Shown: positions 40,513-50,671, numbered from the stretch's first letter. The stretch is 64,000 nucleotides of DNA from Dehalogenimonas sp. 4OHTPN (GCF_040448695.1 NZ_CP159307.1:1674001-1738000); one strand, 5' to 3'. The notes: a model not told the origin generated them from the letters alone. Translations and numbers: made by a program.

Positions 40513-41822
40513 AATTACTCCCTTCTGTTGCTATCGTCGGCCGCCAGAATGTCGGCAAGTCTACCCTCCTCAACCGGCTGACCGGCAAGCGGACGGCTAT
40601 CACCGAGGACCTGCCAGGCACCACCCGGGACCGGCTGCACGTCCCCATGAATCACGCCGGCCGCGATTTCATCTTGGTGGACACCGGCGGCATGGAAAAC
40701 TTACCGCAGGAAGCCATCGCCCGCTCGGTCAATGACCAGGCGCGCGCCGCCATGAAAGAAGCGGCGGTGATAGTCTTCCTGGTCGACGCTCAGTCCGGGC
40801 TGGCGCCGCTAGACTACGATATCGCTGATGAGATCAGGCGAGCCGGCAAGCCGGTGGTAATCGCCGTCAACAAGGCGGACAATCCCAGGCTGGCTCTCCA
40901 CGGCGCGGAGTTCCACGCCCTGGGCTTCGGTGAACCGATGCCCATTTCGGCCTACCACGGCCGGGGAGTCGAAGACCTGCTGGACCGGATCTTCGAACTC
41001 CTGCCCGAACCTGAGGCGGCGGTCGCGGTGAAACCCGGCCTGCGCATCGCTATCGCCGGTCGAGCCAACGTCGGCAAGTCGTCTTTACTGAACGCCCTGA
41101 CGGGGGAGGAGAGGACTATCGTTTCTCCCATTCCTGGGACAACCAGGGACTCAATCGACACTGCTATTGACACGCCGCAGGGTTCTGTGGTACTTATAGA
41201 CACCGCTGGAATCAGGCGGCGCGGCCGGGTAGAACCTGGCGTCGAAGAGTACAGCGTCATCCGCTCTTTGAACGCCATTGACCGCGCCGATATCGTCCTC
41301 GTGGTATTGGACGCCATTGAACCGGCTACTTCTCAAGACACTCATATCGCCGGTTACGCCAGGGACCAAGACCGGGGTCTCATACTTGTCGTCAACAAGA
41401 TCGACCTGTTGGAAAACAAAGATATGACCGAATTCGACCGGAATATGGCGGCGCGGTTCAAGTTTATCCCCTATGCCCAGCGCCTTTACCTTTCCGCCCG
41501 CACCGGCGACGGCATTGACCGCGTCATCCCTGCCGCGTTCGACATCCAAGCCCAACGCAGCCACCGCATCCCTACGCCTGAACTCAACAGCCTGGTCCGC
41601 CAGGCGCTGGCCAAACATTCCCCTCCCAGTGCCGGCGGCAAGCTTTTAAAAGTGTTGTACGCCACCCAGGTGGGTGTTTGTCCGCCTGAGATCGTCTTCT
41701 TCGTTAACGATCCTAAACTGGTTCATTTCTCTTTTCAGCGTTTCCTGGAGAACCGGCTGAGAGAAGTCTTCGGTTTCTCAGGTACGCCGATCAAGTTCAC
41801 GTTCAAATCCAGAGGTGAATAA
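40509..41822 (+). CDS. der: GTPase Der (EngA)
   Basis: Double GTPase for 50S ribosome assembly. 437 residues. Domain 1: G-R-Q-N-V-G-K-S-T (residues 11-19), D-T-G-G, N-K-A-D near 121. Domain 2: G-R-A-N-V-G-K-S-S near 184, D-T-A-G-I near 231, N-K-I-D near 297. C-terminal KH-like domain ends with G-T-P-I-K-F. Overlaps the preceding small ORF by 4 bases; plsY starts 3 bases after its stop. Confidence 0.97.
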   Translation: MKLLPSVAIVGRQNVGKSTLLNRLTGKRTAITEDLPGTTRDRLHVPMNHAGRDFILVDTGGMENLPQEAIARSVNDQARAAMKEAAVIVFLVDAQSGLAPLDYDIADEIRRAGKPVVIAVNKADNPRLALHGAEFHALGFGEPMPISAYHGRGVEDLLDRIFELLPEPEAAVAVKPGLRIAIAGRANVGKSSLLNALTGEERTIVSPIPGTTRDSIDTAIDTPQGSVVLIDTAGIRRRGRVEPGVEEYSVIRSLNAIDRADIVLVVLDAIEPATSQDTHIAGYARDQDRGLILVVNKIDLLENKDMTEFDRNMAARFKFIPYAQRLYLSARTGDGIDRVIPAAFDIQAQRSHRIPTPELNSLVRQALAKHSPPSAGGKLLKVLYATQVGVCPPEIVFFVNDPKLVHFSFQRFLENRLREVFGFSGTPIKFTFKSRGE

Positions 41823-41825
41823 TCA

Positions 41826-42476
41826 ATGCTGGTGACTGAACTCGTCCTTGTGACCATGGCCGCCTATCTCATCGGCAGCATCCCGTTCGGCTACCTCATC
41901 GCTCGCCGCAAGGCTAAGATTGACATCACCTCTTTCGGCAGCGGCCGCATCGGCGCCACCAACGTCCTGCGAACCCTTGGCCGTAAAATGGCAGCCCTCG
42001 TAGCCTTGCTCGATGTACTGAAAGGAGTCGCCGCCGTCCTCCTGGCCGGAGCCGTAATCGGGCACGATTACGTCCTGGTAGGCGATTATCACCTGGGCAT
42101 CCTGGCCGCCCAGGTAGCCGCCGCCCTGGCAGCGGTTGCCGGTCATATCTTTCCGGTCTTCAATCACTTCAAAGGCGGCCGCGGCGTGGCCACCTTCTTC
42201 GGGGGTTTCATCGCCCTCTATCCTCTGGCGGCCGTTTTCGGCGGGGAGGTTTTCATAATCAGCGTCGGATTGACCGGATTTGCCTCCCTGGGCAGTATAG
42301 CCGGCGTTGCCGGCGCCTATGCCATGATGATCCCCTTGTCGCTTCACTCCGGCATCCCTATGGAGTACCTGGTCTACTCACTTATCGGCTCAACAGTCGT
42401 CATCTTCATGCACCGCGACAATATCCAGAGACTGATCGCCGGTAAAGAGCGCCGCATCAACGAAAAAGCTCACTAG
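41826..42476 (+). CDS. plsY: Acyl-phosphate glycerol-3-phosphate acyltransferase PlsY
   Basis: Membrane enzyme transferring acyl from acyl-phosphate to glycerol-3-phosphate. 216 residues, about 5 spans. Family motifs: G-S-I-P-F-G-Y-L-I near 16, S-G-R-I-G-A-T-N-V-L-R near 41 (usual SGNxGATN), and G-H-I-F-P-V-F-N-H-F-K-G-G-R-G-V-A near 105. gpsA, which makes its G3P substrate, follows 37 bases later. Confidence 0.95.
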   Translation: MLVTELVLVTMAAYLIGSIPFGYLIARRKAKIDITSFGSGRIGATNVLRTLGRKMAALVALLDVLKGVAAVLLAGAVIGHDYVLVGDYHLGILAAQVAAALAAVAGHIFPVFNHFKGGRGVATFFGGFIALYPLAAVFGGEVFIISVGLTGFASLGSIAGVAGAYAMMIPLSLHSGIPMEYLVYSLIGSTVVIFMHRDNIQRLIAGKERRINEKAH

Positions 42477-42513
42477 ATGCGCTGTAGTTCGACCCCTCCG
42501 GGATGGTTAAAAT

Positions 42514-43581
42514 ATGACTAGAATCGCCGTTGTCGGCGCAACCACCTGGGGCATTACTCTCGCCTCGGTACTGGCGCGCAAGGACGTCGACCTCAGGATA
42601 CTAGCCCGCACCGAGGACGAAGCGGCTATGACCAGCGCCAGCGTCTTCCGGGCTCCCAGGCTGCCAGAGGGCTTTGTTCTGCCTAAAGGCATTTCGGTCA
42701 CCGCCAATAGCGCAGAGGCTCTCCAGAACACTGACGCCATCATCGTAGCTGTTCCGTCTCAGTCGATGCGCCGCAATATGAAGTTGATTGCCCCGCACAT
42801 CGGCAAGCGTACCCTGATCATCAGCGCCGCCAAAGGCCTCGAGGTTGAGACTGGCAAGCGCATGTCAGAGATCATCGCCGAAGAAACCAGGAAAGATATC
42901 CATGACAACATCACCGTGCTGTCCGGTCCGAACCTGGCATGGGAAATACTGGCCGGCCGGCCGGCGGTGACAGTGATCGCCGCTGAAAAAGAATCGCGGG
43001 CCCGACGCGGCGCTAAGCTCATGACAGTGCCGAATTTCTGCGCCTTCACCAACACCGATATGATCGGGGTTGAGTTGGGTGGAGCCTTAAAAAACATCAT
43101 CGCCCTTGGGGCCGGTATTGTCGACGGACTCGGCTACGGCGACAATACAAAGGCAGCCCTAATGACCAGAGGTTTAACTGAGATCACCGCCCTCGGTACC
43201 GCCCTTGGCGCCAACCCGCTGACCCTGGCCGGGCTGGCAGGACAGGGTGACCTGATCGCTACCTGTTCCAGCAATCTGTCGCGGAATCATCAGGTCGGCG
43301 CACGCCTGACCCGGGGCGAATCGCTGGAGCATATCCAAGCAACCATGAACGGCATCGCCGAAGGGGTGACGACGACCCTCGTCGCCTGGAAACTGGCGCA
43401 GCAGTTGGGCATCGAGATGCCGATTACCGAGAGGCTATACCGGGTGCTTTACCACGGCGATGACGTTCAGGCCACGGCTAAGGAGTTGATGGCGGCAGCC
43501 GCCACCCACGAACTCGCCGGCCGGAAATGGGGCTTGTTCAGCCTCTTTCGCCGCCGGAAGAAGCCGGAAATAGCCTTCTGA
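42514..43581 (+). CDS. gpsA: NAD(P)-dependent glycerol-3-phosphate dehydrogenase
   Basis: Reduces dihydroxyacetone phosphate to sn-glycerol-3-phosphate for phospholipids. 355 residues. The N-terminal loop V-V-G-A-T-T-W-G-I-T-L replaces the second Gly of the usual G-A-G-x-W-G with Thr. G-P-N-L-A-W-E-I near 136, and the catalytic Lys in G-A-L-K-N-I-I-A-L-G near 196 are intact. Extra basic tail at the end (F-R-R-R-K-K-P). GGATGG precedes the ATG. Forms a phospholipid pair with plsY. Confidence 0.94.
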   Translation: MTRIAVVGATTWGITLASVLARKDVDLRILARTEDEAAMTSASVFRAPRLPEGFVLPKGISVTANSAEALQNTDAIIVAVPSQSMRRNMKLIAPHIGKRTLIISAAKGLEVETGKRMSEIIAEETRKDIHDNITVLSGPNLAWEILAGRPAVTVIAAEKESRARRGAKLMTVPNFCAFTNTDMIGVELGGALKNIIALGAGIVDGLGYGDNTKAALMTRGLTEITALGTALGANPLTLAGLAGQGDLIATCSSNLSRNHQVGARLTRGESLEHIQATMNGIAEGVTTTLVAWKLAQQLGIEMPITERLYRVLYHGDDVQATAKELMAAAATHELAGRKWGLFSLFRRRKKPEIAF

Positions 43582-43608
43582 CATATCCTCCGAATACCGC
43601 AGAGGCTG

Positions 43609-44715
43609 TTACTTCGCAGCCTCGTCAGCCGTTTCGACAGACGTACCCAGCGTAACGCCGAGCTCTTCCAGCAACTGCTTTTGGCGCCGCGTCAGCTTCT
43701 CCGGAGTAACCACTTTAATCTCCACCCATTCATCGCCCTGGGCCGATGGTCGGTTCAGCAGCGGCATGCCTTTGCCCTTCAGGCGGATGACCTTGCCGGT
43801 TTGTGTCCCGGACGGCACTTTGAGCTTGGCCGGGCCGAAGAGTGTCGGAACGTCAAGTTCAGTACCCAGCGCCGCCTGGGAAAAATTAAGTGGTAGTTCA
43901 TATATGATATTATCGCCATCCCTGCGGAACAGCTTGTGCGGCATCAGCGCAACGGTAACGTACAGGTCACCGGCTCCGCCGCCCCGGTCGCCGAGATTGC
44001 CCGCCCCGGAAATGCGGATCTGGTTGCCGTTATCGATGCCCGGTGGTATCTTGACGCTGATAGTGCGTGAATTGCGTTCTCGACCGATCCCCTTGCACTT
44101 GGGACAGGGGTCGTTGATGACTTGACCTTCGCCGCGGCAACGGGTGCAGGTGACAACGTTGGTGAACCTTCCGAAAACACTGCGCTGCACCTGATAAACT
44201 TTTCCCTGGCCGCCGCATTCGGGACATTTGGTCGGCGAAGAACCTTCCTTGGCGCCTGTGCCCTTGCACACTTCACAAGCTTCTATACGCTGAATATTGA
44301 TCTCTTTCTCTATCCCAGTAGAAGCCTCCTCCAGCGTAACAGACACCCTGTAATTAAGATCGGTGCCACGCCTGGGCGATTGGCGCCCCTGCCCGCCCAT
44401 ACCGCCGAAAAAGGTTTCAAAGATTTCCCCCAGACCTCCGAAACCGGCAAAGTCCTCAAAGCCCCCCGCCCCTCCACCAAACGGGCCGCCAGCGGCTCCG
44501 GCATGACCGAAGCGGTCGTAGGCAGCGCGCTTATTGCCGTCGCAAAGCACTGAATAAGCCTCATTAATCTCTTTAAACTTAGCCTCTGCATCGGCCTCTT
44601 TGTTGCGATCCGGATGGTACTGAAAAGCAAGCTTGCGGAAAGCCTTTTTGATATCTTCATCGGAAGCGCCGTGAGCCACTCCCAGCACTTCATAATAGTC
44701 ACGCTTTGCAGCCAT
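43609..44715 (-). CDS. dnaJ: Chaperone DnaJ
   Basis: DnaK co-chaperone, 368 residues. J domain with Y-H-P-D-R-N near residue 31 (HPD), a Gly/Phe region around 75-110, four Cx2CxGxG zinc repeats ([32 protein letters not shown]) between about 145 and 210, and a C-terminal substrate domain. GAGGGG precedes the ATG. No dnaK or grpE neighbour here; dnaE2 lies upstream by 84 bases on the same strand. Confidence 0.96.
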   Translation of the reverse strand: MAAKRDYYEVLGVAHGASDEDIKKAFRKLAFQYHPDRNKEADAEAKFKEINEAYSVLCDGNKRAAYDRFGHAGAAGGPFGGGAGGFEDFAGFGGLGEIFETFFGGMGGQGRQSPRRGTDLNYRVSVTLEEASTGIEKEINIQRIEACEVCKGTGAKEGSSPTKCPECGGQGKVYQVQRSVFGRFTNVVTCTRCRGEGQVINDPCPKCKGIGRERNSRTISVKIPPGIDNGNQIRISGAGNLGDRGGGAGDLYVTVALMPHKLFRRDGDNIIYELPLNFSQAALGTELDVPTLFGPAKLKVPSGTQTGKVIRLKGKGMPLLNRPSAQGDEWVEIKVVTPEKLTRRQKQLLEELGVTLGTSVETADEAAK

Positions 44716-44799
44716 AAACGGTGCCCCTCAAACTGGCAGATTAACAAACTATTGTATCGCGTTTCAGCGAAAAATGCCATTGACAAACGCAGCCGGAAC

Positions 44800-47700
44800 C
44801 TAATGCCAGTCCTTGGACGGCGGCGCCTTCTCCAGAGCGGAAAATGACCTGACCTCTGCCACCACCACATTGTGAGCGCCATCCCGCCGCGACACCCTGC
44901 CTCTGACCAGCAGGAAAGGGGATTTAAATCTCTGCTCCGCTCGCTCATAGACTCCCGGAAAAACCATGAGCGGCACGTGGCCGAACTCGTCCTCCAGAGT
45001 GATGAAGACCACCCTCCGGTGCGGGCGCTGACGCCGGATGACCATGCCGGCAACGGTAACCTCCGACCCATCGACAAGTTGGGCGATATCGCGGCTGGTA
45101 GCCACCTGGTTAGTGAACCGCGGCCGCAGACAGGCCATGATATGCCCCGAAGGGAAGAGTCCCATGGTGCCGTATTCCTCCTGCATCTGCTCCCAGGCGG
45201 TCATAGCCGATAGTTCGGTCATATCCTGGGCCGCTGGCAGCGGCAGGAAAAGCTGCGAGTTTACCGGCCGGTATTTCAGACCGACTTCCCATTTTACCTT
45301 ACGCCTGTTCGATTCAAGACCGTCAAAGGCCCCCGCGGCCGCCAGCGCCAGCGCCGCTTCCTCAAGCACGGCGCTGCGCGCCAGGAAATCCCCGACATCC
45401 GCATAATACCCGCCCCTGGCACGTTCATCGAGGATCGCCCTGGCAGATGACTCCCCCACCCCGCCAACATGAAGCAAACCCAGCCGGAGGGCATCGTTTT
45501 CAACGACGCTGAGGGCCTCGCTGCGGTTGATGTCGGGATTGAGCACCGCCACGCTGTGCCGCCGGGCATCTTCCTTTAAGGTCTCGAGGTTATAGAAGCC
45601 CATAGGCTGCTGGTTGAATATAGCAGCAAAGAACTCCAGCGGGTAATAGAGTTTCAGCCAGGCCGCCTGAAAGGCGGTCACTCCGAAGGCAAAGGCATGC
45701 GACTCCGGAAACATATACTGGCCGTTGAATTTTTGCCACACTTTTTCGGCGGAAGTTTCATCAACGCCACGCTTGGCGGCACCTGAGATGAACTTTTCAT
45801 GATAGCGATCCAGCATCGCCTCATTGTGGCGGCGTCCGAAGGCGCGTCTGAGCTGGTCGGCCGCCGCCGGGGAAAAGCCGGCGACATCCACGGCTAACTG
45901 ATTCACCTGATCCTGAAACAGGACAACCCCCAGGGTGCGTCCCAGCGCCCGCCTCTCCAGCCCGTGGTCAAAGACAACCGGCTTCTTTTTGCTCCTCCGA
46001 GCCAGGTATTCCTGGACCCCTCCGTTGACGCCGACGCCGGGGCGTACCGCACCCACTTCATGAGCCATATCCGTCAGATTGCGTGGCCTGAGCCGGATGA
46101 TAGTCTGCATCTGAGCGGCGGACTCCACCTGGAAGATGCCGACGGTATCGCCGGCGCACAGCATGTCGTAAACGGCCTGATCGTCGAAGTCGATGCGCGA
46201 CATGTCGATGCGCTGCCCGGTTCGCGCTCTGATGATCTCCACCGCCTCCTGCATCTGGGACAGCGCCCCCAGGGCCAGAAAGTCGATCTTGACAAAGCCA
46301 GCGTCGTCGATAGAGTCCTTGTCCCACTGGCACACATAGCGGCCGTCAATAGCGCCGCGCTGTACCGGCACGATATCGGTCAGCGGCCCTGAGGAGATAA
46401 TCATCCCTCCCGAGTGCTGTCCCATGTATTTAGGGAAACCGTCAAGTTCGGCCGCCAGCGAAATCAGGTCTCGCCATACCGGCTGGTCAATCAAATGGCG
46501 GAAGCCGGGATGCTTCTCCATCTGCGATGCAAGCTTCCGGGCGCTGCCCCAATCGACGAATTTTGAAAGCCGAGCGACCTCCTCAAGCGGCAAACCTAGA
46601 GCCTTCCCCAGGTCCCGCACCGCTCCTTTGATCTGGTATGTGGCAATGGTGCCGGCCAGGGCGGCGTTGCGCCAGCCCCACCTCCGGTGGACGCGCAGTA
46701 TGAGTTCCTCACGGATGCGACGCGGAAAATCCAGATCAATATCCGGCACGCAGCCCAGCGCATCCTCAGGTAAAAAGCGTTCCAGCGACAACCGGTATTT
46801 TAGGGGGTCAATATGAGACAGCCCAATCAGGTAGCCGATCAGCAAGGCCACTGAGGAGCCGCGGCCGCGTCCCGGGGGATTGTCTTCAATAAATTGCGAC
46901 GGATCGGACAGCCCCTGATCAATCATCACCTGCCGGCCCAGTGCGATAACGTCGCGATAGAGCAGCAGGAAGCCGGCCAGCCCGTGCTTTTTGATCAGCC
47001 GGAACTCATCGTCGAGCCGCGCCCTGACCTCGGAGGTAACGGCACCGTAACGCCTGATCGCCGCTTCGAGACATAACTGCTCGAGGTAATCATCGGGGCT
47101 CAGGCCGCCTGGGGGACAGTAGTCAGGAAAGGTATAGCCCAGATCGCTAGCCAAATCAAAACGGCAGCGTTCAGCTATCTTGACCGTGTTAGTCACCGCC
47201 TCCGGGCAGCCACTGAAAAGACCTTCAATCTGGGCCGCCGGCCGCAGATAGAATTCCGAATTCGGCCGCCGTTCCCGATGGCTGTCCTCCAGGCTCTTGC
47301 AGGCGCTGACCGCCGCCAGGCAGTCCTGCAGGCGGTGGCGCTCTTGCATATGGTAATGGACATTTCCGGTGGCGACCACCTGAGCTCCGGCCTCCCGGGC
47401 GATGGCCAGGAGCGCTCTATTGCGGGCGGCGTCGCCATAGGCCAGGTTGTGCTGCAGTTCGATAAAGTAATTATCAGCGCCGAACCAGTCGAGGTACAGA
47501 CGCACCAGCGTCCTCGCCTCGTTGACGCGCCCCGCCGCGGCGAGCCGGGATAATTCGCTTTTTGGGCATCCCGACAGGCAGATGAGCCCCGCGGCATGAG
47601 CGCCGATAACCTCCGGCGGCAGTTCCGGTTCGGCACGATCCGGCGCCTCGCGGGCGGCGGTAATAAGGCGGCACAGGTTGCGATAGCCGTCCCGGTCTTT

Positions 47701-47946
47701 AGCCAGGAGCGTCAGGTGGTAACCGCCCCTCAGGGTCAGCTCGGTGCCGACGATTCCCGGGAGCTCCAGTGATTTAGACAGGTGAGCAAAGCGCATGGCG
47801 CCGCAGAGATTGTCGTGATCCGTCACCGCGAGGGCAGAGTAACCAAGCTCCTTCGATCGGGCAAGCAACTCCTCCAGCGATGATGCGCCGTCTTGGAAAG
47901 AATAGTAACTGTGGCAATGAAGTTCAGCGTAAGGCATAGAACTCAA
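44800..47946 (-). CDS. dnaE2: Error-prone DNA polymerase III alpha subunit DnaE2
   Basis: C-family polymerase for translesion synthesis, 1048 residues, in the DnaE2 (ImuC) size class. N-terminal PHP domain with E-L-H-C-H-S-Y-Y-S-F-Q-D-G and V-T-D-H-D-N near 40; catalytic Asp pair in P-D-I-D-L-D-F-P near 395; C-terminal OB fold. Two genes upstream on the same strand is imuB, its usual partner. The operon is preceded by a strong palindromic operator, fitting damage induction. Confidence 0.92.
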   Translation of the reverse strand: MSSMPYAELHCHSYYSFQDGASSLEELLARSKELGYSALAVTDHDNLCGAMRFAHLSKSLELPGIVGTELTLRGGYHLTLLAKDRDGYRNLCRLITAAREAPDRAEPELPPEVIGAHAAGLICLSGCPKSELSRLAAAGRVNEARTLVRLYLDWFGADNYFIELQHNLAYGDAARNRALLAIAREAGAQVVATGNVHYHMQERHRLQDCLAAVSACKSLEDSHRERRPNSEFYLRPAAQIEGLFSGCPEAVTNTVKIAERCRFDLASDLGYTFPDYCPPGGLSPDDYLEQLCLEAAIRRYGAVTSEVRARLDDEFRLIKKHGLAGFLLLYRDVIALGRQVMIDQGLSDPSQFIEDNPPGRGRGSSVALLIGYLIGLSHIDPLKYRLSLERFLPEDALGCVPDIDLDFPRRIREELILRVHRRWGWRNAALAGTIATYQIKGAVRDLGKALGLPLEEVARLSKFVDWGSARKLASQMEKHPGFRHLIDQPVWRDLISLAAELDGFPKYMGQHSGGMIISSGPLTDIVPVQRGAIDGRYVCQWDKDSIDDAGFVKIDFLALGALSQMQEAVEIIRARTGQRIDMSRIDFDDQAVYDMLCAGDTVGIFQVESAAQMQTIIRLRPRNLTDMAHEVGAVRPGVGVNGGVQEYLARRSKKKPVVFDHGLERRALGRTLGVVLFQDQVNQLAVDVAGFSPAAADQLRRAFGRRHNEAMLDRYHEKFISGAAKRGVDETSAEKVWQKFNGQYMFPESHAFAFGVTAFQAAWLKLYYPLEFFAAIFNQQPMGFYNLETLKEDARRHSVAVLNPDINRSEALSVVENDALRLGLLHVGGVGESSARAILDERARGGYYADVGDFLARSAVLEEAALALAAAGAFDGLESNRRKVKWEVGLKYRPVNSQLFLPLPAAQDMTELSAMTAWEQMQEEYGTMGLFPSGHIMACLRPRFTNQVATSRDIAQLVDGSEVTVAGMVIRRQRPHRRVVFITLEDEFGHVPLMVFPGVYERAEQRFKSPFLLVRGRVSRRDGAHNVVVAEVRSFSALEKAPPSKDWH

Positions 47947-48064
47947 ATATTTTTAGGAAACGAATCCTCCCCTGCCAACTTCAACCCAACGAGGGATTCG
48001 TTTTACAGAACGAAGGGTTTCCATTAGCAATCGTGTAAAAACCGAACCCTGCCGACCGGCATCA

Positions 48065-48349
48065 TTAGTAGCTCTGGTGATACCATTTACCGTCTATCAG
48101 GTCCTTGAAAACCGTCACCCGCCGCCCGCTGCCAAGGATGACAGCATAGTACATCCGGGACAGCGCCCGCGCCCGCCACCATTCGTCGTCCACCCGCCAG
48201 AGGTCTTCGATGGCGGCGACCGGAAGGCGGCGGCCGAGAGCCACCATCAATGGGCGGCCGGCAGCATCCTCCTCGACGGCGACCGGTTCCGGCAGGTTTA
48301 CCGGCCTAATGGTGTCAGCACGTAGCGTCTTTCCGGTATCCGGGACCAC
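48065..48349 (-). CDS. DUF6504-like protein of the imuB/dnaE2 cassette
   Basis: 94 residues from a GTG at 48349 that overlaps the end of imuB by 52 bases. W-R-V-D-D-E-W-W-R (near residue 52) and Y-Y-A-V-I-L-G-S-G-R-R-V-T-V-F-K-D-L near 67 fit the small domain found next to mutasome polymerase genes. A clear ribosome site is lacking, so translation is likely coupled to imuB. Role unknown; it may assist the ImuB-DnaE2 complex. Confidence 0.75.
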   Translation of the reverse strand: MVPDTGKTLRADTIRPVNLPEPVAVEEDAAGRPLMVALGRRLPVAAIEDLWRVDDEWWRARALSRMYYAVILGSGRRVTVFKDLIDGKWYHQSY

Positions 48350-49473
48350 GGTTCGACCTCCTTCATCTTGTAAAGCTGCGGCGCGCCCATTTTGAGCTCC
48401 AGCTGGCGGATATCATCCAGCAGCTTCTCATCCGACCTGACGTCGGTGAAAATGTTGTCCTGTTGTCCCGCCGGCCGGCCGATACGAACAAGTCTAATGC
48501 CCAGTTCCTCAACCGGGCCGGGCTGCAGGCAGCATTCCATGACCTGCCTGACCCGCACCATCGCAGAGCGGCAATTCATGGCCGGCTCCTTGAAATGAAC
48601 AAGCTTCTGCCAATGCTCATCGAGGCTGGTGCGGCTCCATAATTCAACGCTTCTCATGCCGAGGCCCTGATGATTGAAGCGGGCGAAAGCGCGATAGAGC
48701 AGCGATTCAACGGCCATGAGAATAACGTCAAGCGATGCCGAAGGGGAAGGCAGGCTGGTGCTTTCTTCAATTATTTCCTCCGATTGCCGCGGACAAAGCG
48801 GCGTGCTGTCGCATCCGGCTGCCAGTTCACCGAGGCGCCGGCCCTCCGGCCCGAATTGGGCCTCCAGCTTAAACAGCGGAATCTCAGCCACTTTGCCCAT
48901 GGTATGAAGCCCAAAATCGTGCAGCCGGGCCTTGATCTTAGGCGACACCGGCAGCAAATCACAGGAAAGGTCCCTGAGCCAATCCGTCTCATTGCCGATG
49001 GCGCGGCAGCCGCCGCTCGGACCAGTCGCAGCCGCCAGGCAGGCCGGGAATTTCCCCCCGGCGATGCCGATGCCAGCCTCAAACCCGGGAGGCACCGCCT
49101 CCCTGACCATAGCGGTAAGGGCGTCGTCATCTGGGTAAAGCAACCCGAGGCCGTCGCAGCCAAGGTAAGCCTCTCCCAGCACAGTTCCCTCAACCAGCGG
49201 GCTGACCTTCTCCAGAGCGTCCAGCACCCCGTTCCAAATCCGCCAATAATGCGGCATGTCAGCGTGCAGTATCTCCAATCCGCCGTGCCGCGAAAGTGCC
49301 TGCGGCAGGGGCATATCCCGTTCCAGTCCTTCCAGTCCAGGGGTGAAATCGAGCAGGCGGCGCCGCGAGCCGAGCGAATAGGCCACCGCCACCGCGCGTC
49401 CGGCAAGGTCATGACGGCGCAGCACTTCGCAGCGAAGCGGAAAATGGGGCAGCAGAACACACAGCAGCTTCAC
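48298..49473 (-). CDS. imuB: ImuB-like Y-family polymerase homologue, catalytically inactive
   Basis: 391 residues with the Y-family layout, but the catalytic carboxylates are missing: the first motif, normally H-V-D-M-D-x-F-F, is C-V-L-L-P-H-F-P (residues 5-12), and the S-I-D-E-A-Y motif is V-L-G-E-A-Y-L-G. This pattern is typical of ImuB, a scaffold that recruits DnaE2 to the beta clamp. First gene of the cassette. No imuA/sulA-like or lexA gene is next to it. Confidence 0.87.
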   Translation of the reverse strand: MKLLCVLLPHFPLRCEVLRRHDLAGRAVAVAYSLGSRRRLLDFTPGLEGLERDMPLPQALSRHGGLEILHADMPHYWRIWNGVLDALEKVSPLVEGTVLGEAYLGCDGLGLLYPDDDALTAMVREAVPPGFEAGIGIAGGKFPACLAAATGPSGGCRAIGNETDWLRDLSCDLLPVSPKIKARLHDFGLHTMGKVAEIPLFKLEAQFGPEGRRLGELAAGCDSTPLCPRQSEEIIEESTSLPSPSASLDVILMAVESLLYRAFARFNHQGLGMRSVELWSRTSLDEHWQKLVHFKEPAMNCRSAMVRVRQVMECCLQPGPVEELGIRLVRIGRPAGQQDNIFTDVRSDEKLLDDIRQLELKMGAPQLYKMKEVEPWSRIPERRYVLTPLGR

Positions 49474-49589
49474 TCAACCACCACCAGACTTATTCTTCTC
49501 CTGAAAGAACCACTTCTAGCTTGACGCCGACCGCTGGCAGGAAGAAGAGATAAAAGAAAAATCATACACCGCCTCGCAGCATACTAGTT

Positions 49590-49631
49590 CAAGTGTTCTA
49601 TCATTGTAATAGAACACTTGTACGTTGTCAA
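49590..49631 (-). promoter_or_regulatory. Promoter and palindromic operator of the imuB-dnaE2 cassette
   Basis: Minus strand TTGACA (49631-49626), 17 bases, TACAAT (49608-49603). The -10 is the centre of a perfect inverted repeat CAAGTGTTCTAT / ATAGAACACTTG (49590-49601 and 49609-49620). A repressor bound there would block the promoter. The arms contain GTTC/GAAC, the core bases of LexA sites in Gram-positive bacteria, but in a different spacing. Confidence 0.75.
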
Positions 49632-49693
49632 GGGGATCCCGATGATTGTTATTGGGCGCGCCGCAGCGCATAATGATGCGAGCAGTTGCCAGC

Positions 49694-50575
49694 ATGGAAA
49701 ACCATCACGAATATTCTGAAAAGCAGCGGATTCTCGTCGGCACCTCCGGCTGGAGCTACCCGCGCGGCGAGGGTAGCTGGAATGGTCACTTCTATCCGCC
49801 CGGGACCAAAAATGAGCTCGGCTATTTCAGCCAATTCTTTAGTTGCGTCGAGATCAACTCCTCGTTCTACTCCCCGGTAAATCCCGCCTGGGCCTCCGCC
49901 TGGGCCAGCAAGACGCCGGATGGCTTTGTGTTCACCGCCAAGCTGTGGCAAAAATTCACTCACCCTAAAATGTTCGAAACGGCCACCGGCGAGGCGGCGG
50001 CCATCTCCCGTGATGACGTAGACCTCTTCCTTAAAGGCATCGAGCCCCTGGCTGCGGCCGGTAAACTGGGGGCGATACTCGCCCAGTTCCCGCCCAGCTT
50101 CGAGAACACCGGCGGCGGGCGACAGACCCTCGAAGCGGTGCTGAAGACATTCGGCGACTTACCCATCGCAGTCGAGCTGCGGCACAGGAGCTGGAGCGAT
50201 GACCCGGCGACAGCCGAATTACTTTCGGCGTACGACGCCGCCTGGGTGCAGACAGACGAGCCCAGGTTCAGTTTTTCCATCGCCCGGGAGCTGCCGGCGA
50301 CATCCGAGCGGCTGGCTTACTTCCGCTTCCACGGCCGCAACGCCGCGGACTGGTGGACGGGCAACAATGAGACCCGCTATCGCTACCTCTATTCACAGCA
50401 AGAGATAGAAGAGCTGGCCGGCAGGGTCAAAACCTCCGCGGCTGCGGCTGAGAAGACATTCGTCTTTTTCAACAACCATTGGAAAGCCTACGCCCCGCGG
50501 AACGCCGGCGATCTGATCAAGGCGCTCCAGCTACCGTTTGCCGGATTGCCGTTATTAATGCCATCCCAGAAATAA
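49694..50575 (+). CDS. DUF72 family protein
   Basis: 293 residues of the DUF72 TIM-barrel-like family: V-G-T-S-G-W-S-Y-P-R near residue 15, G-H-F-Y-P-P-G-T-K near 32, E-I-N-S-S-F-Y near 54, A-V-E-L-R-H-R-S-W near 160, and N-N-H-W-K-A-Y-A-P near the end. Function unknown. The start is uncertain: ATG at 49694 or 49676, neither with a good ribosome site; an in-frame TTG at 49646 is less likely. It diverges from imuB across the operator, so may be co-regulated. Confidence 0.85.
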   Translation: MENHHEYSEKQRILVGTSGWSYPRGEGSWNGHFYPPGTKNELGYFSQFFSCVEINSSFYSPVNPAWASAWASKTPDGFVFTAKLWQKFTHPKMFETATGEAAAISRDDVDLFLKGIEPLAAAGKLGAILAQFPPSFENTGGGRQTLEAVLKTFGDLPIAVELRHRSWSDDPATAELLSAYDAAWVQTDEPRFSFSIARELPATSERLAYFRFHGRNAADWWTGNNETRYRYLYSQQEIEELAGRVKTSAAAAEKTFVFFNNHWKAYAPRNAGDLIKALQLPFAGLPLLMPSQK

Positions 50576-50671
50576 GTACATTGACACCGCCACAGTGCCG
50601 ACCTATGATACACGCGAACTCGACGAATGGTCTTTCGTGACCAATCTATCCTGCGGTGTTAGCGGAGAGCT

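Noticed and set aside
49590-49631. Calling the imuB operator a standard LexA box
   Set aside because: The GAAC/GTTC cores are in the wrong order and spacing for the known Gram-positive box; the regulator is left open.
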